Below the pieces are notes generated by a model. It was not told the DNA's origin. It made no database searches and saw only the letters and a program-made list of their open reading frames with translations. This document shows positions 6,287 through 14,926 of a stretch of DNA of 46,912 nucleotides, one piece after another (within the stretch, counting starts at the first letter, position 1; each line of letters opens with the position of its first letter). The stretch is from an uncultured Lachnospiraceae bacterium (GTDB lineage: Bacteria; Bacillota; Clostridia; Lachnospirales; Lachnospiraceae). Where the stretch lies: assembly GCA_948470905.1 (NCBI GenBank), contig CAOKQK010000019.1, positions 1 through 46,912 on the forward strand, read 5' to 3'. Position numbers and translations under genes: made by a program.

Positions 6287-7837
6287 ATGGGTTTGATCAA
6301 AGTAGCAAAAAATGTTGTGCAGTCAATGCTGGCGGATCAGTGGCGGGAGTATTTTTACTGCAGCGCGCTGCCTGGTGACATTCTGGTAAAGAAAGGCCAG
6401 CGCAAGGATACCGGCGGGCGGAATGGCAATACCAAGGGCTCCGCGGATATTATCAGTAATGGCTCCATTATCGCTGTCAATGAGGGGCAGTGTATGATCA
6501 TTGTAGACCAGGGAGGGGTGGTGGACCTGTGCGCGGAGGCGGGAGAGTATACCTTTGATTCTTCCACGGAGCCAAGCCTTTTGTACGGTGATCTGGGTGA
6601 GAATGTGAAAAAGACCATGGACACAGCCTTCAAGCGCTTTGCATTTGGCGGGAACACGGCGAAGGATCAGAGGGTCTATTATGTTAATACCCTGGAGATT
6701 ATGGACAATCTGTTTGGGACAGCTTCCCCCATGCCTTTTCTCTATGTAGATGACAGAGTGGGTATTGAGCTGGAAGTGGACATTAAATTTAACGGGACCT
6801 ATTCTTTCAGGATCACGGATCCGCTGCTCTTTTATAAAAATGTCTGCGGAAATGTGCAGGACAGCTATCAGCGGTCCCAGCTCCAGTCTACCATGAAGGC
6901 GGAGCTGATGCAGGCGATGCAGCCTGCGCTGGCGAAGCTGGGCGATCTGCGCATCCGGGTGTCGGATATCCCCAAGTATACTATGGCGCTGACGGAGGAA
7001 TTGAACAGGCAGCTCTCCGAAAAGTGGGCGGAGACAAGGGGCATCGAGGTGGTCAGCCTGAACATGAATGCGCCGATCATGTCCCAGCAGGCGAAGGACA
7101 TGATCAACAAGGCACAGATGGATATGGTTTATACCAATGAAGATATGCGCATGGTACGGACTTCCCAGGCAGTTTCCCAGGCGGTGGTTGATGCCGCTAA
7201 AAATTCCGCAGGTTCTGACCGGGGTATTCTGGGAATGAGAATGGCAATGATGATGGGTGAAGAAGTAGAAAATATGCTGGGCGGTGACAGCCGGAATTCC
7301 AGGTATCCCAATGGGGGAGGCTACGGCGGACGGCAGAACACCCAGGGGCAGTACAGGCAGCAGAATGGCGGACAGCAGGGCATGCAGGGACAGTATACGC
7401 AGCAGGGCGGCGGACGGCAGGGCATGCAGGGACAGTACAGGCAGCAGAATGACAGGCAGCAGGGCATGCAGGGACAGTACGCACAGCAGAACGGCATGCG
7501 GCAGGATGACGTGCAGGGACAGTATGCACAGCAGGCGCCCCGGATGCAGCCTGCGGGCGCGGCGGAGCCTGGCTGGAGATGTCAGTGTGGTTATGAGGAC
7601 AACAGGGGGAGGTTCTGCACCAACTGCGGAAGCAAAAAGCCTGCAGAGGCAGGATGGACCTGCAGTTGTGGCAGTGTTAATCAGGGAAAATTCTGCACTA
7701 ACTGCGGAAGCAGAAAACCGGAGGGAGCCCCTTTATATAAGTGTGACAAGTGCGGCTGGGAGCCGGAGGATCCGGCACATCCGCCCAGGTTCTGCCCGGA
7801 ATGCGGGGATGCCTTCGACGAAAATGACAGGATTTGA
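6287..7837 (+). CDS. SPFH-domain protein with C-terminal zinc ribbons (YdjI-like)
   Basis: A 516-residue protein behind an AGGAGG site. Residues 1-300 form an SPFH/Band-7-like domain of the YdjI or 'virion core protein' type, soluble and lacking a membrane anchor. Residues about 350-410 are a Gln/Gly-rich linker of four to five 14-residue repeats built on QYxQQNGxxQGMQG. The C-terminus holds three zinc ribbons, each with paired CxC or CxxC motifs (for example CQCG and CTNCGSKKP). YdjI in Bacillus is linked to membrane-stress (PspA-like) responses, so a membrane-associated scaffold is inferred. Its own promoter and structured leader lie upstream; pcrA follows within 20 bp. Confidence 0.85.
   Translation: MGLIKVAKNVVQSMLADQWREYFYCSALPGDILVKKGQRKDTGGRNGNTKGSADIISNGSIIAVNEGQCMIIVDQGGVVDLCAEAGEYTFDSSTEPSLLYGDLGENVKKTMDTAFKRFAFGGNTAKDQRVYYVNTLEIMDNLFGTASPMPFLYVDDRVGIELEVDIKFNGTYSFRITDPLLFYKNVCGNVQDSYQRSQLQSTMKAELMQAMQPALAKLGDLRIRVSDIPKYTMALTEELNRQLSEKWAETRGIEVVSLNMNAPIMSQQAKDMINKAQMDMVYTNEDMRMVRTSQAVSQAVVDAAKNSAGSDRGILGMRMAMMMGEEVENMLGGDSRNSRYPNGGGYGGRQNTQGQYRQQNGGQQGMQGQYTQQGGGRQGMQGQYRQQNDRQQGMQGQYAQQNGMRQDDVQGQYAQQAPRMQPAGAAEPGWRCQCGYEDNRGRFCTNCGSKKPAEAGWTCSCGSVNQGKFCTNCGSRKPEGAPLYKCDKCGWEPEDPAHPPRFCPECGDAFDENDRI
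7348..7530. repeat. 42-bp imperfect tandem repeats in the SPFH linker
   Basis: Four to five in-frame units of about 42 bp encode QY-xQQ-(N/G)-G-x-QGMQG. The linker between the SPFH domain and the zinc ribbons is therefore length-variable by recombination without a frameshift. Confidence 0.75.
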
Positions 7838-7854
7838 CAAGGGGTAGCTATTGG

Positions 7855-10173
7855 ATGAGTATATACGATACCTTAAACAGAGAACAAAAGAAAGCCGTGA
7901 TGCAGACTGACGGGCCGCTTTTGGTGCTGGCAGGGGCAGGCAGCGGCAAGACCAGGGCGCTCACACACCGCATTGCCTACCTGATCAGCGAGATGGAGGT
8001 GAAGCCCTGGAATATCCTTGCTATCACTTTTACAAATAAGGCGGCAGGAGAGATGCGGGAGAGGGTGGATGCCCTGGTGGGCTTTGGCTCAGACCAGGTG
8101 TGGGTGTCCACTTTCCACTCCGCCTGTATGCGTATCCTGCGGCGCCACATTGACAGGATCGGCTATGACAACAGCTTTACCATCTATGATACGGACGACC
8201 AGAAGACGGTGATGAAGGAGGTCTGTAAACGTCTGAACATCGACACGAAAGTGTATAAGGAACGGGCGCTTTTAGCTGCCATTTCCGGGGCGAAGGATGA
8301 ACTGAAATCAGTGGCAGAATATGAGAAAGACGCAGCTCTTGATTTTGGCAGGGCAGTTTATGCGAAAGCCTATCGGGAATACCAGGAAACCCTGCACAAA
8401 AATAACGCTCTGGATTTTGATGATATCATCATGAAGACCGTGGAATTGTTCAAAAGCTGTCCGGAGGTGCTGGATTATTATCAGGAGCGTTTTCGTTATA
8501 TCATGGTGGACGAGTACCAGGATACCAACACCGCCCAGTTTGAGCTGGTGAGGCTTCTGGCGGACAAGTACCGGAATCTGTGCGTGGTGGGTGACGATGA
8601 CCAATCAATCTACAAGTTCAGAGGGGCTAACATCCGCAATATCCTTGGTTTTGAGGATCATTTCCCGGAGGCGGCAGTGATCAGGCTGGAGCAGAACTAT
8701 CGTTCCACCCAGTCTATCCTGGACGCGGCAAACGCGGTGATCAAGAATAATGTACACAGGAAATCCAAGACTCTCTGGACAGACAGGGGAGAGGGCAGCA
8801 GGTTGCGTTTTAAACAGTTTGATAACGCTTACGAGGAGGCGGAGTATATCGCCGATGATCTGGCGCGGAAGGTCAGGAAAAAGAGTGCTCAGTATAAGGA
8901 TTGTGCAGTGCTGTTCAGGACCAATGCCCAGGCACGCCTTCTGGAGGAGCGCATGATCATGGAGGGAATCCCATATAATGTAGTGGGGGGAGTTAATTTC
9001 TATTCCCGCATGGAGATCAAGGATATCCTTGCCTATCTCAAGACCATTGACAACGGACGTGACGATGTGGCGGTCAGGAGGATCGTCAACGTGCCAAAGA
9101 GGGGCATCGGCAATGCTACAATAGAGAAACTTGCGGATTATGCCCAGATTCGGGACAACGGGCTCTATGATGCCATGGAGCAGGCGGAGGAGGTCATGGG
9201 GCTGGGCAAGGCATCTGTGAAGATCCGCCCTTTTGTGCATCTGATCCGGGACTTGAGGAAGCGCGCTGAAAATCTGTCCGTGGCAGAGCTGATCCAGGAG
9301 GTAGTGGACGCCATAGAATATAAGGAATATTTGCAGGACAGTGACGACGAGAGCGCCGAGGACAGGATGGCAAATGTGGATGAACTGATCACCAAGGCGG
9401 TAAATTATCAGGACACCCATGAGGAGCCGGATCTGACCGGATTTCTGTCGGATGTCGCGTTGGTGGCGGATATTGACAGTGTGGACGGAGATGACGACAG
9501 GGTGCTCTTGATGACGCTGCATTCCGCCAAGGGGCTGGAATTTCCAAATGTGTACCTCTCAGGGCTGGAGGAGGGGCTGTTCCCCAGCTATATGACGGTT
9601 ACTTCGGATGACCCCACAGACCTGGAGGAGGAGCGCAGGCTTGCCTATGTGGGCATTACCAGGGCTATGAATGAACTGACGCTGACCTGTGCGAAGATGA
9701 GGATGGTGCGGGGTGAGACTCAGTACAACGCAGTCAGCCGCTTTGTGCGGGAGATCCCTGCAGGGCTGATGGACGGGGCGGCGCCGGAAACGGTGCGCAG
9801 GTTCGAGAAGGCTTTTGATGAAGAACCGGTTCGTTTTTCCACAGGAGGACAGAAAAGTGAGGCATCGGTCTCTTTTGACGCCAGGCCCAGGGCGGTCGTG
9901 CGCCGCAAGGCGACGCCCATGGCGGACAAGCCCTATATCGCCCAGGAGATCGGCGGTCTGAACCGGCTGGCAGGGCTTTCCAAGGGGGACACCTTTCAGG
10001 CACCGGCGGATCTTACATATGGTGTGGGCGATAGAGTGCTGCATGTCAAATATGGGGAAGGAGAAGTACTTAAGATTGAAAGGGAGCCGAGAGATTACAA
10101 GGTGACTGTGCTTTTTGACCAGGCAGGGCAAAAAATTATGTATGCAGCCTTTGCAAAATTAAAAAGAGTGTAG
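7855..10173 (+). CDS. pcrA: ATP-dependent DNA helicase PcrA/UvrD
   Basis: A 772-residue superfamily 1A helicase (3'-5'). Walker A is GAGSGKT at residues 27-33. Motif II VDEYQDTN, motif III GDDDQSIYKFRGA, the motif V-type LMTLHSAKGLEF and motif VI RRLAYVGITRA are all present. The C-terminus has the Tudor-like PcrA tail (GDRVLHVKYGEGEVLKI). The length is normal for the family. The ATG chosen follows AAGGGG; an in-frame TTG at 7834 overlaps the previous stop. The enzyme acts in nucleotide excision repair, plasmid replication and removal of RecA filaments. Confidence 0.95.
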   Translation: MSIYDTLNREQKKAVMQTDGPLLVLAGAGSGKTRALTHRIAYLISEMEVKPWNILAITFTNKAAGEMRERVDALVGFGSDQVWVSTFHSACMRILRRHIDRIGYDNSFTIYDTDDQKTVMKEVCKRLNIDTKVYKERALLAAISGAKDELKSVAEYEKDAALDFGRAVYAKAYREYQETLHKNNALDFDDIIMKTVELFKSCPEVLDYYQERFRYIMVDEYQDTNTAQFELVRLLADKYRNLCVVGDDDQSIYKFRGANIRNILGFEDHFPEAAVIRLEQNYRSTQSILDAANAVIKNNVHRKSKTLWTDRGEGSRLRFKQFDNAYEEAEYIADDLARKVRKKSAQYKDCAVLFRTNAQARLLEERMIMEGIPYNVVGGVNFYSRMEIKDILAYLKTIDNGRDDVAVRRIVNVPKRGIGNATIEKLADYAQIRDNGLYDAMEQAEEVMGLGKASVKIRPFVHLIRDLRKRAENLSVAELIQEVVDAIEYKEYLQDSDDESAEDRMANVDELITKAVNYQDTHEEPDLTGFLSDVALVADIDSVDGDDDRVLLMTLHSAKGLEFPNVYLSGLEEGLFPSYMTVTSDDPTDLEEERRLAYVGITRAMNELTLTCAKMRMVRGETQYNAVSRFVREIPAGLMDGAAPETVRRFEKAFDEEPVRFSTGGQKSEASVSFDARPRAVVRRKATPMADKPYIAQEIGGLNRLAGLSKGDTFQAPADLTYGVGDRVLHVKYGEGEVLKIEREPRDYKVTVLFDQAGQKIMYAAFAKLKRV

Positions 10174-10200
10174 TAATTTTGAAGCGAATGTGGTATTCTA

Positions 10201-10259
10201 TAATAGTAAATTCAACCATAATCCCGGCAGAAAACGGCCGGATGGCCATCATTGTTATG
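10201..10259 (+). promoter_or_regulatory. Second structured motif, copy A
   Basis: A segment of about 58 nt shared with 12141-12198. It holds nested pairs CCAT/ATGG and CGGC/GCCG around GAAAACG, plus an outer stem UAAUAGU/AUUGUUA that covaries with CAUAGUAA/UUACUAUG in copy B. A TATAAT at 10199 overlaps the 5' edge, with TTTTGA 16 bp upstream. The function is unknown. Confidence 0.5.
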
Positions 10260-10314
10260 AAAGCCCATGCTTTTACGGCAATGAGGTTACGAAAAATAAC
10301 TTGGAGGTATTTAT

Positions 10315-10587
10315 ATGAGTAAGCTTGAAAACTTGATGGAGATGGCAAAACTGAACGACCTGCTGGGAAAGAAAGAAGCGGAGAAGAAAAGCAGCAACAC
10401 GGTTGTGGTCGTGCTGGCTGTCATAGGCGCGGTTGCGGCTGTCGCGGCGATCGCTTATGCGGTATACCGCTATTTCACCCCTGATTATCTGGAAGATTTC
10501 GAGGATGAGTTTGAGGATGAATTTGAGGACGAGGAAGCGGATGATGAAGACGATTTCTTCGTAGATGAGGGAGAAGGAGAAAACTGA
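10315..10587 (+). CDS. Small single-pass membrane protein with acidic tail
   Basis: A 90-residue protein behind GGAGG. It has a short amphipathic N-terminus (about residues 1-25), one transmembrane helix of Val, Ala and Ile (about 30-52), then a strongly acidic tail in which FEDE repeats. I do not recognise a family. The acidic tail should be cytoplasmic or extracellular depending on topology; the Lys-rich segment before the helix suggests the N-terminus is inside and the tail outside. It is four bases from the methyltransferase gene and probably cotranscribed with it. Confidence 0.75.
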   Translation: MSKLENLMEMAKLNDLLGKKEAEKKSSNTVVVVLAVIGAVAAVAAIAYAVYRYFTPDYLEDFEDEFEDEFEDEEADDEDDFFVDEGEGEN

Positions 10588-10591
10588 GCAG

Positions 10592-12121
10592 ATGAAAAAA
10601 GGACAGGTATATGATGCCGTTGTCGAGAGGGTGGACTTCCCAAACAGAGGTGTGGCACGCACGGAGGAAGGGACCGTCATCGTAAAGAACAGCCTGCCCG
10701 GTCAGAAAATTAAGCTTGGTGTCAATAAGGTGAGAAGTGGGAAGGCAGAGGGCCGTCTTCTGGAGGTGATCGAAAAGTCGCCTCTGGAAACGGGGAATCC
10801 GTGTTCCCACTTTGGCGTGTGCGGAGGCTGTACTTATCTGTCACTGCCTTATCAGGAGCAGCTGAGGATCAAGAATGAACAGATGATGCGGCTGATGTGC
10901 GGCGCATTGGAGGGCAGGCAGGCACCATGGCGCTGGGAGGGCATCAAGGGCAGCCCGGAGGCTTATGAGTACCGCAACAAGATGGAGTTCTCCTTTGGCG
11001 ATGAGAGGAAGGACGGCCCGCTCTCGCTGGGAATGCATAAGAGAGGCAGCTTCTATGACGTGGTGACGGTGGAGGACTGCAGGATCGTGGACGGGGATTA
11101 CCGTCTGATCCTGCGCGCTGTGAGGGATTATTTTGCAGGGCAGGGCGCGGATTTCTACCACAAGATGAGCCATGAGGGATATCTGCGCCATCTGCTGGTG
11201 CGCAAGGCAGCCAGGACAGGAGAGATCCTGGCTGCGCTGGTGACAACTTCCCAGGATTTCAGGCGGCAGGAGGGCGCAGACAGTGCGGCGTGGGGCGGAA
11301 AAGCTTCGGCGCAGCAGGCGCAATGTCTGGACGGTGCGGCAGACATAGCCCGGACAGAACGGCAGCTGCTGGAGGGGTTCCTGCAGCTGTTGCTTGGCCT
11401 GCAGGAGAGGAAGCTTCTCAAGGGGCATTTTGCGGGGATCATCCACATAGTCAACGACAGTCAGGCGGATACGGTGCAGAGCGACCGTACGGAGGTGCTG
11501 TACGGCAGGGAGTACTTTTATGAAGAACTGCTGGGGCTGAAATTCAAGATTTCCACCTTTTCTTTTTTTCAGACAAATTCCCATGGCGCGGAGGTGCTTT
11601 ATGAGACGGTTCGTGAATATGTGGGCGACCTGGGAAGCGGTCCGGACCGGAAGCCGGACAAGGTGGTTTTCGACCTCTACAGTGGTACGGGGACCATTGC
11701 CCAGATGATGGCGCCTGTGGCGCGCAGGGTCATCGGTGTGGAGATTGTTGAGGAAGCTGTGGAGGCGGCGAGAAAAAATGCCGTGGAGAACGGGCTTGAC
11801 AACTGTGAATTTATTGCGGGGGATGTACTGAAAGTGCTTGACAGCATCGAAGAACGCCCGGACATCATCATCCTCGACCCGCCCAGAGACGGCGTGCATC
11901 CCAAGGCGCTGCCAAAGATCATTCATTACGGAGTCCCAAAGATCATATACATTTCCTGCAAGCCGACCAGCCTGGCCAGGGACCTGGAAGTGTTCCTGGC
12001 CAGAGGGTATCAGGTGGAAAAGGCGGTTGCGGTGGATCAGTTCCCCTGGACTGCAAATTGTGAGATGGTATGTTTATTGTCTAAAATCAATATGCAGCAT
12101 CGATATGGAAGCGAAGCATAA
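10592..12121 (+). CDS. rlmD: 23S rRNA (uracil-5-)-methyltransferase, RlmD/TrmA family
   Basis: About 509 residues. An N-terminal TRAM domain (about 1-60) is followed by a 4Fe-4S cysteine set beginning CSHFGVCGGC, and by the SAM-binding Rossmann fold with DLYSGTGTIAQ. Catalytic motifs are LDPPRDGVHP and the nucleophile-containing YISCKP. These define the RumA/RlmD/TrmA group that makes 5-methyluridine in rRNA or tRNA; in Firmicutes one enzyme (RlmCD) may modify two sites. The ATG at 10592 lies four bases after the previous stop. A low-complexity insert (about residues 225-260) is unusual. Confidence 0.9.
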   Translation: MKKGQVYDAVVERVDFPNRGVARTEEGTVIVKNSLPGQKIKLGVNKVRSGKAEGRLLEVIEKSPLETGNPCSHFGVCGGCTYLSLPYQEQLRIKNEQMMRLMCGALEGRQAPWRWEGIKGSPEAYEYRNKMEFSFGDERKDGPLSLGMHKRGSFYDVVTVEDCRIVDGDYRLILRAVRDYFAGQGADFYHKMSHEGYLRHLLVRKAARTGEILAALVTTSQDFRRQEGADSAAWGGKASAQQAQCLDGAADIARTERQLLEGFLQLLLGLQERKLLKGHFAGIIHIVNDSQADTVQSDRTEVLYGREYFYEELLGLKFKISTFSFFQTNSHGAEVLYETVREYVGDLGSGPDRKPDKVVFDLYSGTGTIAQMMAPVARRVIGVEIVEEAVEAARKNAVENGLDNCEFIAGDVLKVLDSIEERPDIIILDPPRDGVHPKALPKIIHYGVPKIIYISCKPTSLARDLEVFLARGYQVEKAVAVDQFPWTANCEMVCLLSKINMQHRYGSEA

Positions 12122-12140
12122 GCCGGGAACGTTTGGCTTT

Positions 12141-12198
12141 CATAGTAAACCGGACCATAGTCTCGGCAGGAAACGGCCGGATGGCCATCCTTACTATG
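12141..12198 (+). promoter_or_regulatory. Second structured motif, copy B
   Basis: CATAGTAA (12141-12148) pairs with TTACTATG (12191-12198), enclosing CCAT/ATGG and CGGC/GCCG stems. The core is nearly identical to copy A at 10201. It ends 16 bases before the ankyrin gene start. No U-run follows, so it is not a terminator. Confidence 0.55.
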
Positions 12199-12214
12199 TG
12201 AAAGGTTATGAGTA

Positions 12215-13321
12215 ATGATGATAAAGCGAAGAATCAGAAGGAATAAAAGGAACGACCCCAATAAACTGCCGGAAAATTTCCTTACAATCCTCCGTTATGG
12301 GAATTACGGCAGAATAAAAGATATTTTTAATACAAGCAGTTTAGAGGCAACTTTTGGCAATGAAGAAAATACAGCTGTTTTTTATGCCCGGGAGATGCCG
12401 GATGACATCATGTGGTGGCTGGTGGATCAGGGAGCAGACATCAATGCAAGAAATAAATGGGGAAGGACGCCCCTTCATGATTGCATCACTCATCTGGAAA
12501 GCCGGCTCGATATTGTGGATTTACTGACAGGGCTTGGCGCTGATATCCATGCCGTCACGCCGGAGGGGGATACGCCTCTCCACTATGCGGCAGAATGGGG
12601 CCATCTTTCCATTGTCAGAGAGCTGATAGAAAACAATGCGGATATCTATGCCCGGAATAAAAAAGGGGAAAATCCCATGGAATATATGCTGTCAAGGGCC
12701 AATAACAGCAGCATCAGCAGGATCCTTCCGGTTGCGGAATATTTTATTTCCATGGGGGTGCCTGTTACGGACAGTGCCGTCAGGTCTGTGAAAAAGCTGT
12801 CAAATTGGTTTGCGTTTTACCGGGAGGCATACAATCCGGAGAAGCTTGCGGAAACAGAAGAAGCCCTGGGGCAGCTGCTTAAGCTTTTTGACGTTCCGGC
12901 GCCTGCGCCCAAGCGTATCTATGATGGGAAGGCCCAAATTATCGCTGCGCCGGGAAGCTGGCAGGAGCAGTTTCAAGAGCTGTATTTCTGGATTGTATCT
13001 CCGCCGTTGACAGATAAGGCAGGGACTGTACAGGGAGAACTGCTCCGATTGTCAGAAATCCTATATTCCCATATACGGGAGTTGCATGTAACAAAAATGG
13101 CAGAATTTGATACAAAAGTTATGTTTTATACATTTCTTTGTTATTTACGCAGGGGAAACCCTCTACCCAGGAAAGAGATCAAGGAGGCAAAGCTTGTCGT
13201 ACGGGAAATCATTCATGGGGAGAAAACACTGCATCCTGAGAAATTATGTGAATTAACCGTAGGCTGGATACGAAAAAATCCGGACCCGATCCCTCTTGGA
13301 AGAACATTTTACAGGCTTTAG
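12215..13321 (+). CDS. Ankyrin-repeat protein
   Basis: A 368-residue protein. Residues about 50-165 contain three to four ankyrin repeats with clear GADIN/GADIH, GRTPLHDC and GDTPLHYAAEWGHLSIVRELI signatures. The remaining about 200 residues form a helical C-terminal domain I do not recognise. There is no signal peptide or membrane segment, so it is probably cytoplasmic and acts through protein binding. The ribosome binding site is weak (AAAGG). The gene stands alone behind structured motif B and its partner is unknown. Confidence 0.8.
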   Translation: MMIKRRIRRNKRNDPNKLPENFLTILRYGNYGRIKDIFNTSSLEATFGNEENTAVFYAREMPDDIMWWLVDQGADINARNKWGRTPLHDCITHLESRLDIVDLLTGLGADIHAVTPEGDTPLHYAAEWGHLSIVRELIENNADIYARNKKGENPMEYMLSRANNSSISRILPVAEYFISMGVPVTDSAVRSVKKLSNWFAFYREAYNPEKLAETEEALGQLLKLFDVPAPAPKRIYDGKAQIIAAPGSWQEQFQELYFWIVSPPLTDKAGTVQGELLRLSEILYSHIRELHVTKMAEFDTKVMFYTFLCYLRRGNPLPRKEIKEAKLVVREIIHGEKTLHPEKLCELTVGWIRKNPDPIPLGRTFYRL

Positions 13322-13674
13322 CGGTTATTCTATGTGCGCAGAAAATCCCCTTTTTACGGATACTCCGTTCGGATATAGTATTCCTGAAAGGGAATCCCGT
13401 GCTGCCTGATGTATTCATACATATTAACATATGTGATTATAATATCCGGTATGCAATTTATGAATTTGAAAAATATTATTTTCAATATCAGGCAAATAGA
13501 CAGATCAAATTATCCGTAGGTTCACCGGACAGGAATAGGAATGTCTGCAGATATATCAGGAAAAGGATTTGACCGGCAATGAGGAAGACTTCCGAGGCAA
13601 ATATTACCATGTGCGATCTATTATAATGGGACATACTAAGAACAGCACTAAGATAATATTTGGAGGAAGAAATC
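13322..13674. other. Intergenic region, no gene seen
   Basis: An AT-rich 353-bp gap without a supported gene. A TATAAT at 13622 is the only promoter-like element seen before the LysM gene and has no convincing -35 partner. A GGAGG site precedes that gene. Confidence 0.5.
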
Positions 13675-14517
13675 ATGAATAAAATGAAAATGGACAAAAA
13701 GACGAAAAAAAGTATGTTGGCAGCAGCTGCCATGAGCCTTGCGCTGGCGGCGGCTTCTGCCGGAATGATGGGGGCGGTCAAAGCGGTCGGGAAGGTAATT
13801 ATGGCGCCGCTCAGCGTATGGAGCGAGGTTGACTGGGAGGCGGTTGGCAGTGAGATTGATGCCGTTCCCGGGGAAGGCGCCGCACAGGGCCAGGCAAAGG
13901 TCATTGATATCGGCACGGGAGCGGATGTACAGGTGCCCACGGAAACGCTGAGGAAAATGGCGGGCAAGAATGTAACTCTTGCCATGCACACAGGAGGAGG
14001 AGTTGCCGTCAGCGCATTTGGCAGGGATGTGGCGGCGACAGCCCAGGAACTGAAGATCACGCTCACGGATGAAGAAGATATGATTCCGGAGTATGTCAGC
14101 AGGAAGGTTCTTCCCGGAGCACTTTACAGCAAAATGTTTGCCATGGAGGAGAAGGTGGACTATGATATCCGGCTGAACATTCATTTCAGCCTGGGAAAGG
14201 ACTATGCGGGAAAATATGCCAATCTGTACCATTTTGACGAGCAGTCAGAGAACATGATATATGACGGCTCCTTTATCATCACTGTCGGCGGCATGGCAAT
14301 GTTTTCGCTGGGCAGAGGGGATGAGTATATCCTGACGGTGACGGATGAGCTGTGTGCCGGGGGAAGGACCGAATATACGGTGGCTGCAGGGGACAACCTC
14401 ACGCGGATCGCAGAGAAGAACGGTATCAGCTTAAAGGCGCTGATCACCGCAAACCCCGGCATTAAGGATGCTGACAAGATCTATCCAGGTGAAATCCTTG
14501 CAATTATAAAGCAGTGA
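13675..14517 (+). CDS. Exported LysM-domain protein
   Basis: A 280-residue protein starting at the ATG after GGAGG (an in-frame TTG at 13660 overlaps that site). A basic N-terminus followed by an Ala-rich hydrophobic segment (about 14-42) is a signal peptide or anchor. The middle about 180 residues are beta-rich and resemble bacterial surface domains of unknown function. The C-terminus is a LysM peptidoglycan-binding domain (about 235-280: EYTVAAGDNLTRIAEKNGIS to YPGEILAI). It probably binds the cell wall; I cannot assign an enzymatic activity. Confidence 0.82.
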   Translation: MNKMKMDKKTKKSMLAAAAMSLALAAASAGMMGAVKAVGKVIMAPLSVWSEVDWEAVGSEIDAVPGEGAAQGQAKVIDIGTGADVQVPTETLRKMAGKNVTLAMHTGGGVAVSAFGRDVAATAQELKITLTDEEDMIPEYVSRKVLPGALYSKMFAMEEKVDYDIRLNIHFSLGKDYAGKYANLYHFDEQSENMIYDGSFIITVGGMAMFSLGRGDEYILTVTDELCAGGRTEYTVAAGDNLTRIAEKNGISLKALITANPGIKDADKIYPGEILAIIKQ

Positions 14518-14548
14518 GCGGAATGTGTGCCATGTGTATGCGTATATT

Positions 14549-14748
14549 GCCCGGAGAGATCCGGGACCAACTGCAGAGAAAAGGATTACAGGGAGTTATG
14601 GAAGGAGTGCTGTGCCCGGTTACGGCAAAAGCCGTCGCAGCACTCCGAACCCCTGACATAATTGTTCACATGCTGCCGTGGAGAGATGCTCTCATGAGCT
14701 TTTTCATGGATTACTGAAAGACATCGTCAGATTTGGCGGTGTTTTTTT
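14549..14748 (+). ncRNA. Run of hairpins ending in a terminator; possible small RNA or 3' UTR
   Basis: Successive hairpins: CCCGGA/TCCGGG (14549-14564), a large one with GGAGTGCTG (14604) against CAGCACTCC (to 14646) around ACGGC-aaaa-GCCGT, GAGAG/CTCTC near 14681-14693, and ACATCG/CGGTGT (14721-14742) followed by a T-run. Such density is unusual for a plain gap. Either a structured 3' UTR of the LysM gene or a separate RNA is possible. Confidence 0.35.
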
Positions 14749-14759
14749 GATGCAAAATC

Positions 14760-14789
14760 TTGCAATCAGAGTGCGGTATGTAGTACACT
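14760..14789 (+). promoter_or_regulatory. Promoter upstream of the cysteine desulfidase-like gene
   Basis: TTGCAA (14760-14765), an 18-bp spacer and TACACT (14784-14789). Transcription would begin near 14796, giving a leader of about 130 nt. Confidence 0.5.
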
Positions 14790-14797
14790 TATAGCAC

Positions 14798-14880
14798 GGT
14801 CAAAGCCTTCGCGGCAGTCGCCGGATATCTGCAGGAGTTCACTTGACCGACTGCTCATGGAAGTGAACAAAAGTGCAGCG
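14798..14880 (+). promoter_or_regulatory. Candidate switching leader (riboswitch-like)
   Basis: GGTCAA (14798-14803) can pair with TTGACC (14843-14848), while GTTCACTT (14837-14844) can pair perfectly with AAGTGAAC (14861-14868). The two helices share bases, so they exclude each other in part. The loop of the second contains GACTGC (14849-14854), complementary to GCAGTC (14814-14819), giving a possible pseudoknot. I recognise no known riboswitch class here. Confidence 0.4.
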
Positions 14881-14926
14881 GGCCGGCAGCTGTCCGACTT
14901 TAGGAGAAATAAATAAGGAGATACCT

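Noticed and set aside
7284-7847. 187-codon frame overlapping the SPFH gene
   Set aside because: It is an out-of-frame reading of the Gln/Gly repeat linker and zinc ribbons.
14514-14717. 67-codon frame after the LysM gene
   Set aside because: It has a GTG start overlapping the previous stop, no ribosome binding site, and strong inverted repeats inside; RNA structure explains it better.
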